A DNA stretch of 64,000 bases from SAR324 cluster bacterium (GCA_028281495.1 JANQJU010000051.1:124001-188000); one strand, 5' to 3'. Counted from the stretch's first letter, positions 36,966-46,449 are shown. Notes: a model not told the origin generated them from the sequence alone. Made by a program: numbers and translations.

Positions 36966-37036
36966 GAAAAACACAAGCCCCCCGAAATGCGGCTCAGGCC
37001 TCGCGATGCCTGACAAAATCAGCCTTGCCGGGGATT
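36966..37036 (-). ncRNA. Structured leader upstream of the siroheme reductase (candidate regulatory RNA)
   Basis: In transcript order: CCCCG (complement of 37029-37033), a perfect hairpin TCAGGC/GCCTGA (37008-37013 with 36994-36999), then CGGGG (36980-36984) that can close a long-range helix with the CCCCG. The same segment can instead form AGCC/GGCT just before a GTGTTTTT stretch, which looks like a weak terminator. Two exclusive pairings ending in a T-run about 95 bases before the ATG resemble an attenuator or riboswitch. I cannot match it to a known class. Confidence 0.35.
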
Positions 37037-37156
37037 GCCTTGTTTTCTCAGAGGAATGCTGTGATGCCAATTGGCTTGTCGTCTCAAGGGGGATATGTGA
37101 GGACTTCGTTGAAGTATTGTTAACCTGTCCCTGTTAACCTTTCACTTAGAGTCCAT

Positions 37157-37840
37157 ATGCAACTCCAAGCTTCTGAAGAAAATGGGTATCGCATCATCCA
37201 GATCGATACACCCAAAATCGATGATTCGAATGCCAATCAATTTCGGCGAGAACTCCATCGGTTGAGTGACAACTTTCAAAGCAAAATCATATTGGATCTT
37301 TCCAACGTACAAGTCATTACCAGCTCCGCGCTGGGGGTTTTGATTGCGTTCTTCAAAAACATGGTGCACCACCAACAGGAATTCAATGTCATCGCGGCCA
37401 CTCGGCATGTGCTCGATACCTTCAGATTGATTGGTTTTGATAAGGTTTTCAGCATTTTCCAGTCGTTAGACGCCTGTTTCACCCAAAAAACTGCGCCTCC
37501 TCAACAGCAAATCTCTATCGATGTGTCGGCACATGGAGTGTATCAGGTGCTGAAAATCGATGCGTCTTATCTGGAGTATCGGAATAACAATGCGGTGAAG
37601 GCACAATTGGATGAACTGATGGAGAAAGGCTATCGCCATCTGGTCATGGACATGACAGCCATCCCGATCCTGGATAGTGATAGTTTATCGGGATTGATTT
37701 CGCTCTTGAAGCACATCAATAGCGCCCAAGGTAGCCTACGCATCGTAGCTCCTTATCCCGAAGTGTTGTCTGTCTTGCGCATCACCTCCTTGGATCAACT
37801 GGTACCCATCTTTCATACGTTGGATGCTGCTTTGTCTTGA
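37157..37840 (+). CDS. Tandem STAS-domain protein
   Basis: A 227-residue cytosolic protein made of two STAS domains of the anti-sigma-factor-antagonist fold. Domain one (1-110) contains LDLSNVQVITSSALGVLI, with Ser residues at the usual phosphorylation site. Domain two (117-227) contains DMTAIPILDSDSLSGLI, again with Ser at that place. A single-domain antagonist is about 110 residues, so this is an internal duplication. No anti-sigma kinase, phosphatase or sigma gene is adjacent. A GTTAACCT direct repeat (37119-37126 and 37133-37140) sits just upstream and might be a control site. The ATG has no strong ribosome-binding site. Confidence 0.88.
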   Translation: MQLQASEENGYRIIQIDTPKIDDSNANQFRRELHRLSDNFQSKIILDLSNVQVITSSALGVLIAFFKNMVHHQQEFNVIAATRHVLDTFRLIGFDKVFSIFQSLDACFTQKTAPPQQQISIDVSAHGVYQVLKIDASYLEYRNNNAVKAQLDELMEKGYRHLVMDMTAIPILDSDSLSGLISLLKHINSAQGSLRIVAPYPEVLSVLRITSLDQLVPIFHTLDAALS

Positions 37841-37863
37841 GGAACGTTTCCTGGAAACGTTCC
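37841..37863 (+). terminator. Perfect hairpin directly after the STAS gene
   Basis: GGAACGTTTCC and GGAAACGTTCC are exact complements around a single T, starting at the first base after the stop codon. No T-run follows. It is a strong structure but only a possible terminator. A weaker hairpin lies about 20 bases further on. Confidence 0.5.
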
Positions 37864-37925
37864 CTGCCCTGCCTTCCTCACGACTGCTTTTCTGTTGTGA
37901 GGAAAGCATGCCTTTTGGAGATAAT

Positions 37926-38144
37926 TCACTCTGCTTCTTGTAGTTGTTTGCGCTGATTCAATCTCATTTCCAAAGTTTTGTTGGATCGCACGGCCTGCCC
38001 ATTTTTTCCGAAACGCCTCTTTTTGTTTTTAAACGAATACGTCAGGTGAGGCACCTCGATATATTTTGGGATCCTTTTGCCAATTGTGAGTTTTGGAGAG
38101 CAAGGCCGGGCAAAAGCTCCCTGCCTTGCTGGTTTACAAATGTA
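37926..38144 (-). pseudogene. Displaced C-terminal remnant of an Rhs/SpvB-type protein
   Basis: A 72-codon open frame on the minus strand with no start signal, beginning after an in-frame TAA (38145-38147) and ending in TGA at 37926-37928. Its tail KRRFGKNGQAVRSNKTLEMR aligns without gaps to the end of the adjacent giant gene, LRRFGNDGKAVRTNRTLELR. Bases 37959-38035 and 38187-38263 match at about three quarters of positions by eye. The 35 codons before the shared tail do not match the main gene. This is the layout of an orphan Rhs C-terminus left behind by cassette exchange. The rest of the 322-base gap (37841-38162) holds only the hairpins after the STAS gene. Confidence 0.75.
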
Positions 38145-38162
38145 TTAACAGTATATCTCTAA

Positions 38163-41100
38163 TTATTCTTTTAGCTTCAAATCCCTCAATCTCAATTCAA
38201 GGGTTCTATTGGTTCGCACCGCCTTTCCATCATTTCCGAAACGTCTCAGTCTCTTTGAAAACGTAGGGGATTCGACCGGGACGGGTTCCCCCACATGATT
38301 GTCTCGAATGGGTTCTAAACCACCTGCCGATTCTCTTTCACTTCCATTAACCACCCTGTATTCTTCATAGGTGGTATATCCGAATAAAAAGCCCAATCTT
38401 TCCCGTCGCTCTGCATCGTCATTTTCGGTTGGTTCTGTAATTTTAGCATCAGCTTCAGCCCGAATGAAATCATCAATATGATAAGCGGCGTGATCTGCTT
38501 CATGGAGAAATGCTCTAGCTGGAGACATAATCTCTCCAGTCGGTACCCACTCTCCATTAACGTATTCTGCAAACATCACACCTTGGTATGGATTGACTTC
38601 AATAGTCCTTTCTGCACCATATAATACAGAAGTAAAACGAGTCGACTCTCCTCTCTTGACAATGACCTCTTCAGGGCTATCTCTTACGGCTTGAATCGTT
38701 TTTGCATATTGTACAGGAGCAATCTTTTTAAGATAATTTTCCATTATCAAAACTTGTGCTTCTAACTCTGTATCTCCTTCAAAATTAAAAAACCTCCCAT
38801 CTGGATCATAGTACCTAATCGGATTATTGTTTGAATAATGATAGAGAGCAAGATTGATCGGCTCGGTCCCTTCTAAATCAGCTGTATACTCTCGCAAGGC
38901 TGGATCAGGGTTGATCCATCGTCCTGTTTTCTGATGATAGTAGCGAGCACCATAGTAGTAAAATCCCGTTGACTCATCCAACTCTTTGGAATTGTAGAAC
39001 CAGCGGATTTTATTAGCATTGGTCACTTCATCCACCCAGGTTTCTCCATAAGGAGTGTATTGGGTGTGTTCCCATTCATCTCCATCGGGCAAACTCACAA
39101 AGGACGTACTTCCCAAATGATCGGGGTGATAAAAGTGCACATTCTTTTCCTCATAATTTAGTCCTCCATTCTCCTGAAACTTGGAGAGTTTGGAAACCAC
39201 ACGCGTATCTTCAATGAAGATATGCTTGGTCACCTCGGTTCCATTTTGAAGTTGGAAGGCTTCATCCACATACAACACTTCGCCTTGTTGTCCACGTTTG
39301 ACTGTTCTACGGCCACTGGCATCATACAGAAAATCCACAGAACGACCTTCAAATTTGACTTGTGTCAGACGATTGTCTTCATCCCATATATAAGTTTCTT
39401 CCAGGTTGAGCTGAGACGAGCCATTGCCTCCATTCGAATGAGGGTTGTTTGGATTGTTGTGACCGTTTTTCTTACCATTACCATTACCATTACCATTACC
39501 GTTGCCGTTGCCGTTGCCGTTGCCATTACCGGACAAAGACTGATCCAAGTACACCGCAATCAAATTACCATTGGCATCATATTCATAAAATTGGTCTCCA
39601 ATGTAAGTGGCTTGATGCGGATGTTGAGCATCCATTTGATATGTCAGATTGTAATTCAAATCTTTGATCTCACGATTGCCTGGATTCTCAATCCCTTCAC
39701 TAATTTTTTGGATAATGTTCCCAATGGTGTCGTAACTCAAACTTTGTTGGAACGAACTGGAAAAGTTGGCTTTAGGGGCTTGATAAAAACCTCCGGCACT
39801 GATCAATCGGTATAAATCGTCATATTGATATGTTTGCTCCACCTGTTTTTCTCCCAAATTCTGGGCGGTAAGAATATTGCCTAACGCATCTCGTTGATAG
39901 CGAACATCCTGAAATGTTGTTCCAGAAACTGAGTTCGTTTGGATCGTGTCCAACCACCGTCTCAACGGATCATAGGTATAATGGGTTTCTACATCGTTCC
40001 CGTACTGAATAAAGACCTTTTGCCTAAATTCATCATACCCGGATTCTTTGACGTAATCGAAACGTGCTCCTTTGTGAATACCATAGACCGAGTCCGTCAT
40101 ACCTCCTTGGTCAAACTGATAAAAGACCTCTTCATTATCAGGAAAGCGTTGCCATTCAATCCGTCCCATATAGTCGTAAAGGTATTCATTGGTATACGTT
40201 TCGGGAGCATGCCCAGGAACAAGGAAATTCATCGTTTTCTCTACTTTCGTAGCCTCTCCCAACTTTCCATAGAAAAGTTCGATGGTTCCAGATGCGTCAC
40301 GGATTTGAGTGATCTCTCCGACTCGGTTGTCCACCGCATTAGCGGGTCCGTATGTAATTTCTACATCTTCACTTTCGGGATAATCAATTTTGATCAGTCG
40401 CTCGAATTCATACTCATACTGAATCGACTGAGACTTGGCCCGCAGGTTCGCATCGATCTTCTCAACCAAATTCCCGCCAACATCGTAAACGAATTCCTGC
40501 AATCCCCGGTCTGGGTTGTCCAATGAAATTTGTTGCCCCAGCGTATTGTAGTCGATACGGGTTTGATGACCTTGATCGTCAGTAATTTCGATCAATTCAT
40601 TCAGAACATTGTAAGCGTAAGTGGTGCGGATCGGATTACCTTGAAGAAACTCTTCTTTCTGCCGAATGTTAGACACGATGTTGTCATACCGAGCTGTTTT
40701 ATTCCCTAATGGATCGGTAACCAGTGTTTTGAAGAAACGTTGATCAATGGAATATTCCGTGCTGATCTCGGCTCCATCGGGAAATTCCAACTTAATGATT
40801 CGACTCATTGCATCATAAGAGTAGCTGATAGGATTTCGGGTCGGAATGGGGCTTACCGACAGGTCGTACCCTACCTCAAAAACCGGTTGTCCTTGCCGGC
40901 TCACACGTCCCATTTCATCATATTCGGTATTCCCCGAAACGATCATCCCATATTGTTTGCTTCCATTGAGAAACACCTCTGCCTCAACTTTATGTTGAAT
41001 ATCCCTTCCTAGCCCATCAATGCTCGACATGATATCAATGGTTTTGGTGTTGCTGGGATCAAAATGTTGCTTGTTTTTGGCAACGGCTCGCAATGGAAAA

Positions 41101-44100
41101 GATTGGGTAAAATAGGTGTATTCGAGGGAAGGAACCCCGGAGCTGAGATCATCATAAGGCAACCAAAATCGGACCAATCTCCCAAAAGAGTCGTACTGAG
41201 AAGTGGTGGTGTTGCCGTTGACATCTGTAGCTTTAGTAATCAATCCAAACCGCAAATCAAGCTCACTCGTATTGATATATCCAAAAGAGTCTGTGGTTTG
41301 AGTTACATAAATATGATTGTCCACGTCATATTCATAGGCAATTTGAAAGCCAGTTGGCTCGATTTCTTCTATCGTGTTGCCATATTGATCATAAGCGTAG
41401 GTGTGAATGGGGTCTGCCACAGACGTATTGAGGAAATCTTGAGTTTCAATCAGGTTGCCTTTCGCATCGTAGGAATGGAATTTTTGCCGGAATGTCACCC
41501 CGATACCATCTGTGACTTTGACTGATGATGGTTGAGCTACGATATAATTGGCGACATCTTCATGATACGTAAAAAAGGTAAAGGTATCATCTTCCACGAT
41601 TTCGATATCCATGCGATTGAACTCTTCAATCACATTGCCATACTGGTCGTATTCATAAATACTCTGCTGTACCTTGGGTGGAGTTTGCAGATTATTTAAA
41701 TCATAAAACCGCTCCGTCCCTTTTAGATAGGAAGGGAAGTAGACAGGCTTGCTCCCTTGATCGACCAGAATCAGATCGTACTCATATTCCGTTTGGTATA
41801 TGAGCACCCCAGAAGCATCTCGGTTTTCTTCAGCAGCCAATAACCCTTTTCGATAAAAATCTTGGTTGTGAAAAAATTGATCGGCATAGGTTTGATCGGC
41901 ATAGGTTTTCCGTACTTGGGCAAAGCCATAAAACTCCCGTTCGGTTCGATCATAAACCCCTGAATCGAAATAGTCATACTGAATGGCGTAGCTGTTGCCA
42001 CGGCCATCCTCTTGGACCACTTCGGACAGGACATATTGATGATTCGGATTGTCTACTGAATGTCGAGTCTGTTCGTAATCCAATCGAGTTACTGCCCCCA
42101 AGGGATCATGAATGGTTTTTAACAGACCCACTTTCTTCGCATTGTTCACCTTCACTCGGAAAAAATCCTCCAAATCATATTTGAAGATATGATCCGGTAA
42201 ATTGTCCCCATCTATATCGCTCATCTGCAATTGAGCGGAAGACACACTGTAAGCAAAGTTCCCACTCGGTGAGACATAAATCGAAACTCCAGTCGGGCCC
42301 AGAGGAATTTCTATCGTACCCCCCAAACCTACCGATACACTGAAACTCCCATTCCAGTTGATCACATCCCCAGCTCCAAAAATGTTCAAATCCTCCACTA
42401 AGTCCGCCCCTAACAAGGCTTCTATCGCATTCAAATCAATACTCAATGCACTCGTGTCAATGTCATCTGCACCATTTTTCTCAAACAACGTCTCTGTCAC
42501 TTGCTCAAGTATCGCTTCCGAAAAATTATCGATGAGAAACGCATCTCCTTCGATCGACCAACCTGGAGTGTACCACTTGACCAACGGACCAAAATGAGTC
42601 CCATAGTTCATCCGAACCAGAAAATAGTCATTGCGATTCAACTTGAACACCTGATCTAACAAGCCATCTCCATTCATATCCACCAAATCTGACTTGGTCC
42701 GCGTTCCCGAAAGATTCAAACTCCCATTCGCATTGATTTTGTCCGCTCCAAAACTGATATTAAAACCTCCACTGACCGTGTTCATGTAACGCACACTATC
42801 AGCCCCATTCTCCGGGAAGCCCGCAATCTCAGAATTGACCGTGGTCAGTAGATCAATCAGGTCCGATTGCAACGGGCTGTCATTAAAACCGGCTGTGGAA
42901 AAACTCTCTTCCACTCCAAAACCATCTCCCAAATTCAAACGAACACGGTACTCATTTTCAGAGTCGCGTAAAATGTGATCCGGTAGCCCGTCTCCATTGA
43001 TGTCAATCAAGTCTGTCTTGGTGATGTTTTCCCCCAAACTCCAATTGAGCGATGGAGCCGGGCCAAAAGAAGCATTGCTAGAAGTGAAGCTCACTGTTCT
43101 GCCATTTTCCGTATAGCTCCCCATGATCACCGATCCTGTACCTCCGGGGTTGTAACCCCCTCCATAAACCTGAGTCGTGCTTTCTCGAATGTTGCCAAAC
43201 CCTTCGTACACAGCCGTTTTGCCATAACCCGTTCCCCCTACATTCAACACTGCCGTCATGGTCCCATCATCAACACTGGACAACAGCTGATCGGGATACC
43301 GGTCTCCATTCATATCAATCAACTCCACATACGTTTTCGACTTGGTGAAGTTGATGGTAGGGGCAGGAATCCCCGCAATTCCACCCCCAGCATTCAGGGA
43401 AAAATGCAGGCTTTTAGGTAACTCCGAGATCCCTCCCGCTTGAATGGAAATTTCACCAGAAGGAATATTCTCAGTCGCATCCCCCCCTTTTTTGGAAGGA
43501 GTCATTTCTTCAAATGAGACTAAACTGGCAAAAAACTTTTGTTCATCCACCACATTCCCATTGTCATCAACCGTTCGGTCTTTGTAAGAGGTTTCAGTCC
43601 CTTTCCACAGATCTTGCCCCAAAGGGTTTTGCGGGTCACTGGCTTCTAGAGAAGTCATCGACACAAATGGAATCGGATCGTCTTCATTTTCGGGTTCAGC
43701 TCCGATCAAATCAGGATTCCAGGCCAAGTCCCCATTCCATTCCCCATAGTACCAATTGTAAACGCCTCCTCCAAAGAACTCCTCGGTCAGGCCTGCGGTC
43801 TCCCGAATGTCGACCTCATTGAAATCTTTGGCCGCATCAAACACATGGAGGTATTGAGGAACACTGATCAAGGTGCCACTGGCATCATAGTCCTCTAATT
43901 GGATCAAACCGGTTTTGGTCTGATTGCCCTCATTTTCGGTTGCCGCATCAATCACCACCGCTTCTTGGATTCCAGGAACATACGTTGTTTCGGTGACAGG
44001 ATAGGATTTGTCGGAATACACCCGGAAGGATTGGGGACCATGGGTGATTTCAATGTAGAATCGAGTTCCTTCTTGAATCACCGGATAGGTATTTCCATTG

Positions 44101-46148
44101 TAAGGATAGGGCTGGCCGGACAGAAAATAGCTTCCCATATCATCATGGAACTGAATCTCAGTGTAGGAAATCTCCGCGTTCCAACGGATCGTGTCATTAT
44201 CGATGGTTTCGATCCCATGGGCACGGAAGTAGATGGCATCCTCGGGTGTGACTGTGATCTGATCTTGAAACGAATGGGTGATTACCCCTCCTTCTTTCAG
44301 AACAATAGAGGCTCCCAAAAGGCTTTCCTCATTTTTGTACAGGTCCACTTCCACCCCATCACTGATGCCTTGGCCATTATCGATCTTCCCAATCTCACTA
44401 GTCAGCACCACGGTTCCCGCATGATAGGGTTTCCATTTACGAACCGCATCCAAAGGATGATATGCCGATTCCAGATCCTCCATTTCTTCCAAGTCACTGA
44501 TCCCCATATCCAGATCCACATTGAGTGAGCCACTCGGAATCGTCCAAGGAGTCGAAATGAAACCACCTAACCCCAGGCCTTGATGAAAGGTCGATTCGCC
44601 GACACCTGGAACAAAGTCGATAAATCCATCCCCATTGATATCATCTAAGGTGGTTAGCCCTTTGTTGAAACTGAAGTTCCCACCAATATTGGCTTGAAGC
44701 GCAGCCAAACCCACACTGACTTTGAAGCCAATGTTGAATTGTTCATCTGCATTCATCTGACCGCCCAATGAAACGAGACTTTGGAACGGAGAAAAGCTGT
44801 TGCCGGTGTTCAAACGATAGCCTAGTGGAGAACCCGCACTATCTTGGAAGACTTGGTCAGACAACCCATCGCCATCAATGTCAAGGAACGTGGCTAAATC
44901 GTTGCCACGTTCATACTGAAAACTGATCCCTGCTCCCACCGAGTTTTCTCCGTTCCCGCTAGGACCCACGCCAGCAAAGATTTCCGCACCTCCGGTGTAG
45001 GTTTGGTTTTCAGAGATGTTTCTTTCCGCATTATTCCATTTTGCCGTGGTTTGAAATCCATCAAACCCATCATTTTTGGTGGGCATGCGGAAATAATCGA
45101 AATCGTAAGCATAAAATTCATTCCCTGCTCCATCAAGTTCTCGAATCCGAGCAATTTTGGATTTGCCAAAATCCCCGTAGATATAATCGAGTTGGTAGCT
45201 TCGAATGAGGTCGTTTTTGTATTTGACTTGGATTTCTTGGAGTCGGAATCGGGTTTTCATTTGGAAGCGACCCCGAGCATCACTGATGATATCTTGGCGG
45301 ACTTGAGGATCATTGAGGAAATGAATGGTGTAGTTTCCGGCTTCCCCGCTGGTGTGTCCAGTGTAGCGAATCGTACTTGGGTAGAGCATGTTCCAGCCCT
45401 CTTCGACACCAGTGGTATTGGTATCCACTGTATATTCGTAGGTCACCGTATTGCCGTTGGGGTCAATAGTTTGGCTGAGGTACCACATGTAAATGGGTTG
45501 GATGCCATTAATACTGCGATAGCTGCGTAAAACCGCCGAATTGGTACCATAAACAAATTTTGCTCCCAACTTATCGGTAACCTCAAAACGGTAATTGGAA
45601 GGGTCCGTGCCGATCCGTTGAATACGCTGAAAGTTTCCTTCCACTCTCTCTCGGAAGGTGGTGGTATCGCCAACGGTACGGATAGCAATCAATTGACTCC
45701 CATTTAAAAGATAGCGATCTTGCCCATCATAATCGGGTACTCCAAATCGTGTATCAATCGTAATAGCGGGAATAAAAATACTGAAATCAACTCCCAGCCA
45801 GCCATTACCACTACCGGAACTGTAATTAATCGAAAGAGACGGGTCGACCCCCTGTCTGCCGGGGGGCAATGTCAACGGAAGTTCAAACCGAGCCGATCCA
45901 GAAGAATTGGCATCCAGTTCCTGAATTTGTGGAATATTTTGATGTGGGGCTGCAACCCGTAGTCCCCCTCCTGGATTAATAGAATAATCTGGAATCCCTG
46001 GCATGAGTGTGGGCGAATTGGGAAAATCGGCCACGCTCGGATCCGCCATGAGGGAAAGCGGTGCGGTGCTGTACAGAAGTGTTTGAATGAGCACCAGCAC
46101 GAACAGTTTTTTGTAAAATGGTTGATTCGTTTTTCTACATCGTTTCAT
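38163..46148 (-). CDS. Giant secreted SpvB/FG-GAP/YD-repeat (Rhs, TcB-TcC-like) protein with an HExxH C-terminal domain
   Basis: About 2,661 residues from the second ATG of an ATGATG pair, five bases after AGGAGG. In order: signal peptide (1-35); SpvB-type domain (LPLTLPPGRQGVDPSLSINY); six calcium-type repeats such as DINGDGFIDF and DMNGDGLLDQ; a TcdB-like middle part; many YD repeats (YDQYGN, YDSFGR); a (GN)10 linker; and the Rhs core GFYYYGARYYHQKTGRW ending in DPDGRFF. The C-terminal variable region of about 200 residues has FLHEADHAAYH, with HEADH at 2549-2553, fitting a zinc metallopeptidase toxin of M91 type or similar. By analogy with Tc toxins the YD shell would encapsulate this effector. 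A conserved tail (SKRLRRFGNDGKAVR...) follows the effector. No immunity-like gene is next to it. Confidence 0.92.
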   Translation of the reverse strand: MKRCRKTNQPFYKKLFVLVLIQTLLYSTAPLSLMADPSVADFPNSPTLMPGIPDYSINPGGGLRVAAPHQNIPQIQELDANSSGSARFELPLTLPPGRQGVDPSLSINYSSGSGNGWLGVDFSIFIPAITIDTRFGVPDYDGQDRYLLNGSQLIAIRTVGDTTTFRERVEGNFQRIQRIGTDPSNYRFEVTDKLGAKFVYGTNSAVLRSYRSINGIQPIYMWYLSQTIDPNGNTVTYEYTVDTNTTGVEEGWNMLYPSTIRYTGHTSGEAGNYTIHFLNDPQVRQDIISDARGRFQMKTRFRLQEIQVKYKNDLIRSYQLDYIYGDFGKSKIARIRELDGAGNEFYAYDFDYFRMPTKNDGFDGFQTTAKWNNAERNISENQTYTGGAEIFAGVGPSGNGENSVGAGISFQYERGNDLATFLDIDGDGLSDQVFQDSAGSPLGYRLNTGNSFSPFQSLVSLGGQMNADEQFNIGFKVSVGLAALQANIGGNFSFNKGLTTLDDINGDGFIDFVPGVGESTFHQGLGLGGFISTPWTIPSGSLNVDLDMGISDLEEMEDLESAYHPLDAVRKWKPYHAGTVVLTSEIGKIDNGQGISDGVEVDLYKNEESLLGASIVLKEGGVITHSFQDQITVTPEDAIYFRAHGIETIDNDTIRWNAEISYTEIQFHDDMGSYFLSGQPYPYNGNTYPVIQEGTRFYIEITHGPQSFRVYSDKSYPVTETTYVPGIQEAVVIDAATENEGNQTKTGLIQLEDYDASGTLISVPQYLHVFDAAKDFNEVDIRETAGLTEEFFGGGVYNWYYGEWNGDLAWNPDLIGAEPENEDDPIPFVSMTSLEASDPQNPLGQDLWKGTETSYKDRTVDDNGNVVDEQKFFASLVSFEEMTPSKKGGDATENIPSGEISIQAGGISELPKSLHFSLNAGGGIAGIPAPTINFTKSKTYVELIDMNGDRYPDQLLSSVDDGTMTAVLNVGGTGYGKTAVYEGFGNIRESTTQVYGGGYNPGGTGSVIMGSYTENGRTVSFTSSNASFGPAPSLNWSLGENITKTDLIDINGDGLPDHILRDSENEYRVRLNLGDGFGVEESFSTAGFNDSPLQSDLIDLLTTVNSEIAGFPENGADSVRYMNTVSGGFNISFGADKINANGSLNLSGTRTKSDLVDMNGDGLLDQVFKLNRNDYFLVRMNYGTHFGPLVKWYTPGWSIEGDAFLIDNFSEAILEQVTETLFEKNGADDIDTSALSIDLNAIEALLGADLVEDLNIFGAGDVINWNGSFSVSVGLGGTIEIPLGPTGVSIYVSPSGNFAYSVSSAQLQMSDIDGDNLPDHIFKYDLEDFFRVKVNNAKKVGLLKTIHDPLGAVTRLDYEQTRHSVDNPNHQYVLSEVVQEDGRGNSYAIQYDYFDSGVYDRTEREFYGFAQVRKTYADQTYADQFFHNQDFYRKGLLAAEENRDASGVLIYQTEYEYDLILVDQGSKPVYFPSYLKGTERFYDLNNLQTPPKVQQSIYEYDQYGNVIEEFNRMDIEIVEDDTFTFFTYHEDVANYIVAQPSSVKVTDGIGVTFRQKFHSYDAKGNLIETQDFLNTSVADPIHTYAYDQYGNTIEEIEPTGFQIAYEYDVDNHIYVTQTTDSFGYINTSELDLRFGLITKATDVNGNTTTSQYDSFGRLVRFWLPYDDLSSGVPSLEYTYFTQSFPLRAVAKNKQHFDPSNTKTIDIMSSIDGLGRDIQHKVEAEVFLNGSKQYGMIVSGNTEYDEMGRVSRQGQPVFEVGYDLSVSPIPTRNPISYSYDAMSRIIKLEFPDGAEISTEYSIDQRFFKTLVTDPLGNKTARYDNIVSNIRQKEEFLQGNPIRTTYAYNVLNELIEITDDQGHQTRIDYNTLGQQISLDNPDRGLQEFVYDVGGNLVEKIDANLRAKSQSIQYEYEFERLIKIDYPESEDVEITYGPANAVDNRVGEITQIRDASGTIELFYGKLGEATKVEKTMNFLVPGHAPETYTNEYLYDYMGRIEWQRFPDNEEVFYQFDQGGMTDSVYGIHKGARFDYVKESGYDEFRQKVFIQYGNDVETHYTYDPLRRWLDTIQTNSVSGTTFQDVRYQRDALGNILTAQNLGEKQVEQTYQYDDLYRLISAGGFYQAPKANFSSSFQQSLSYDTIGNIIQKISEGIENPGNREIKDLNYNLTYQMDAQHPHQATYIGDQFYEYDANGNLIAVYLDQSLSGNGNGNGNGNGNGNGNGNGKKNGHNNPNNPHSNGGNGSSQLNLEETYIWDEDNRLTQVKFEGRSVDFLYDASGRRTVKRGQQGEVLYVDEAFQLQNGTEVTKHIFIEDTRVVSKLSKFQENGGLNYEEKNVHFYHPDHLGSTSFVSLPDGDEWEHTQYTPYGETWVDEVTNANKIRWFYNSKELDESTGFYYYGARYYHQKTGRWINPDPALREYTADLEGTEPINLALYHYSNNNPIRYYDPDGRFFNFEGDTELEAQVLIMENYLKKIAPVQYAKTIQAVRDSPEEVIVKRGESTRFTSVLYGAERTIEVNPYQGVMFAEYVNGEWVPTGEIMSPARAFLHEADHAAYHIDDFIRAEADAKITEPTENDDAERRERLGFLFGYTTYEEYRVVNGSERESAGGLEPIRDNHVGEPVPVESPTFSKRLRRFGNDGKAVRTNRTLELRLRDLKLKE
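39472..39531. repeat. 6-bp tandem repeat, ten copies, in the giant Rhs gene
   Basis: Ten hexamers of TTACCA, TTACCG, TTGCCG or TTGCCA on the plus strand encode (Asn-Gly) ten times in the protein, between two YD repeats shortly before the Rhs core. Slippage would alter linker length without changing frame. Confidence 0.95.
41879..41908. repeat. 15-bp perfect tandem duplication in the giant Rhs gene
   Basis: GATCGGCATAGGTTT occurs twice head to tail (41879-41893, 41894-41908) and encodes TYADQ twice. The two copies are identical, so the event is probably recent. Confidence 0.9.
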
Positions 46149-46449
46149 CATGTCCTCCTGATAAATTGAGAATTGAGGGTTCATTCTGAATTAGGAGGAA
46201 AACCTAACAATCTGACCGTATTTACGGAGAAAAGGCTTTGTAGAGGAGCTACCTAGATTGAGAATAAATAACTTGATGCGCTCAAGTTTATGAACTTCTA
46301 CAAAGCTATGAAAGGCCATGCAATAGGCAATGAGGTTTTCACTACCCCAATTCAGTGAGGAATTCTTACTCTTCTAATTCAGGAATTTAAATGGGCGAGT
46401 CGTCCCAATTTGTCCCAAGTCGTCCCAAACTGTAAGGGTGGCTTGAGAT
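46149..46449. other. Spacer between the dioxygenase gene and the giant Rhs gene
   Basis: About 300 bases without a supported gene. It carries the Rhs ribosome-binding site (AGGAGG at 46154-46159) and, at 46402-46428, three copies of GTCCCAA starting exactly 10 bases apart (46402, 46412, 46422). Such helically phased repeats suit binding of a multimeric regulator. The remainder is AT-rich and could hold the Rhs promoter, but I find no clear -35/-10 pair. Confidence 0.6.
46402..46428. promoter_or_regulatory. Three GTCCCAA direct repeats phased at 10 bp
   Basis: GTCCCAA starts at 46402, 46412 and 46422, one helical turn apart, about 255-275 bases before the Rhs start and 22 bases downstream of the dioxygenase stop. 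A regulator array is possible; a slippage product is the alternative. Confidence 0.4.

Noticed and set aside
36868..37156. Immunity or antitoxin gene for the Rhs effector near the STAS gene
   Set aside because: No ORF of suitable length with a start signal exists between the STAS gene and the Rhs stop, or just upstream of STAS.
37944..38162. 72-codon plus-strand ORF downstream of the STAS gene
   Set aside because: The minus strand of the same interval carries a frame homologous to the Rhs tail, which explains the openness; the plus ORF has no supporting signal.
39222..39815. 197-codon plus-strand ORF opposite the giant Rhs gene, with ITITITIT/VAVAVAVA stretch
   Set aside because: It is the antisense shadow of the 6-bp repeat and the YD repeats; no ribosome-binding site or family pattern, and the minus-strand frame is clearly coding.
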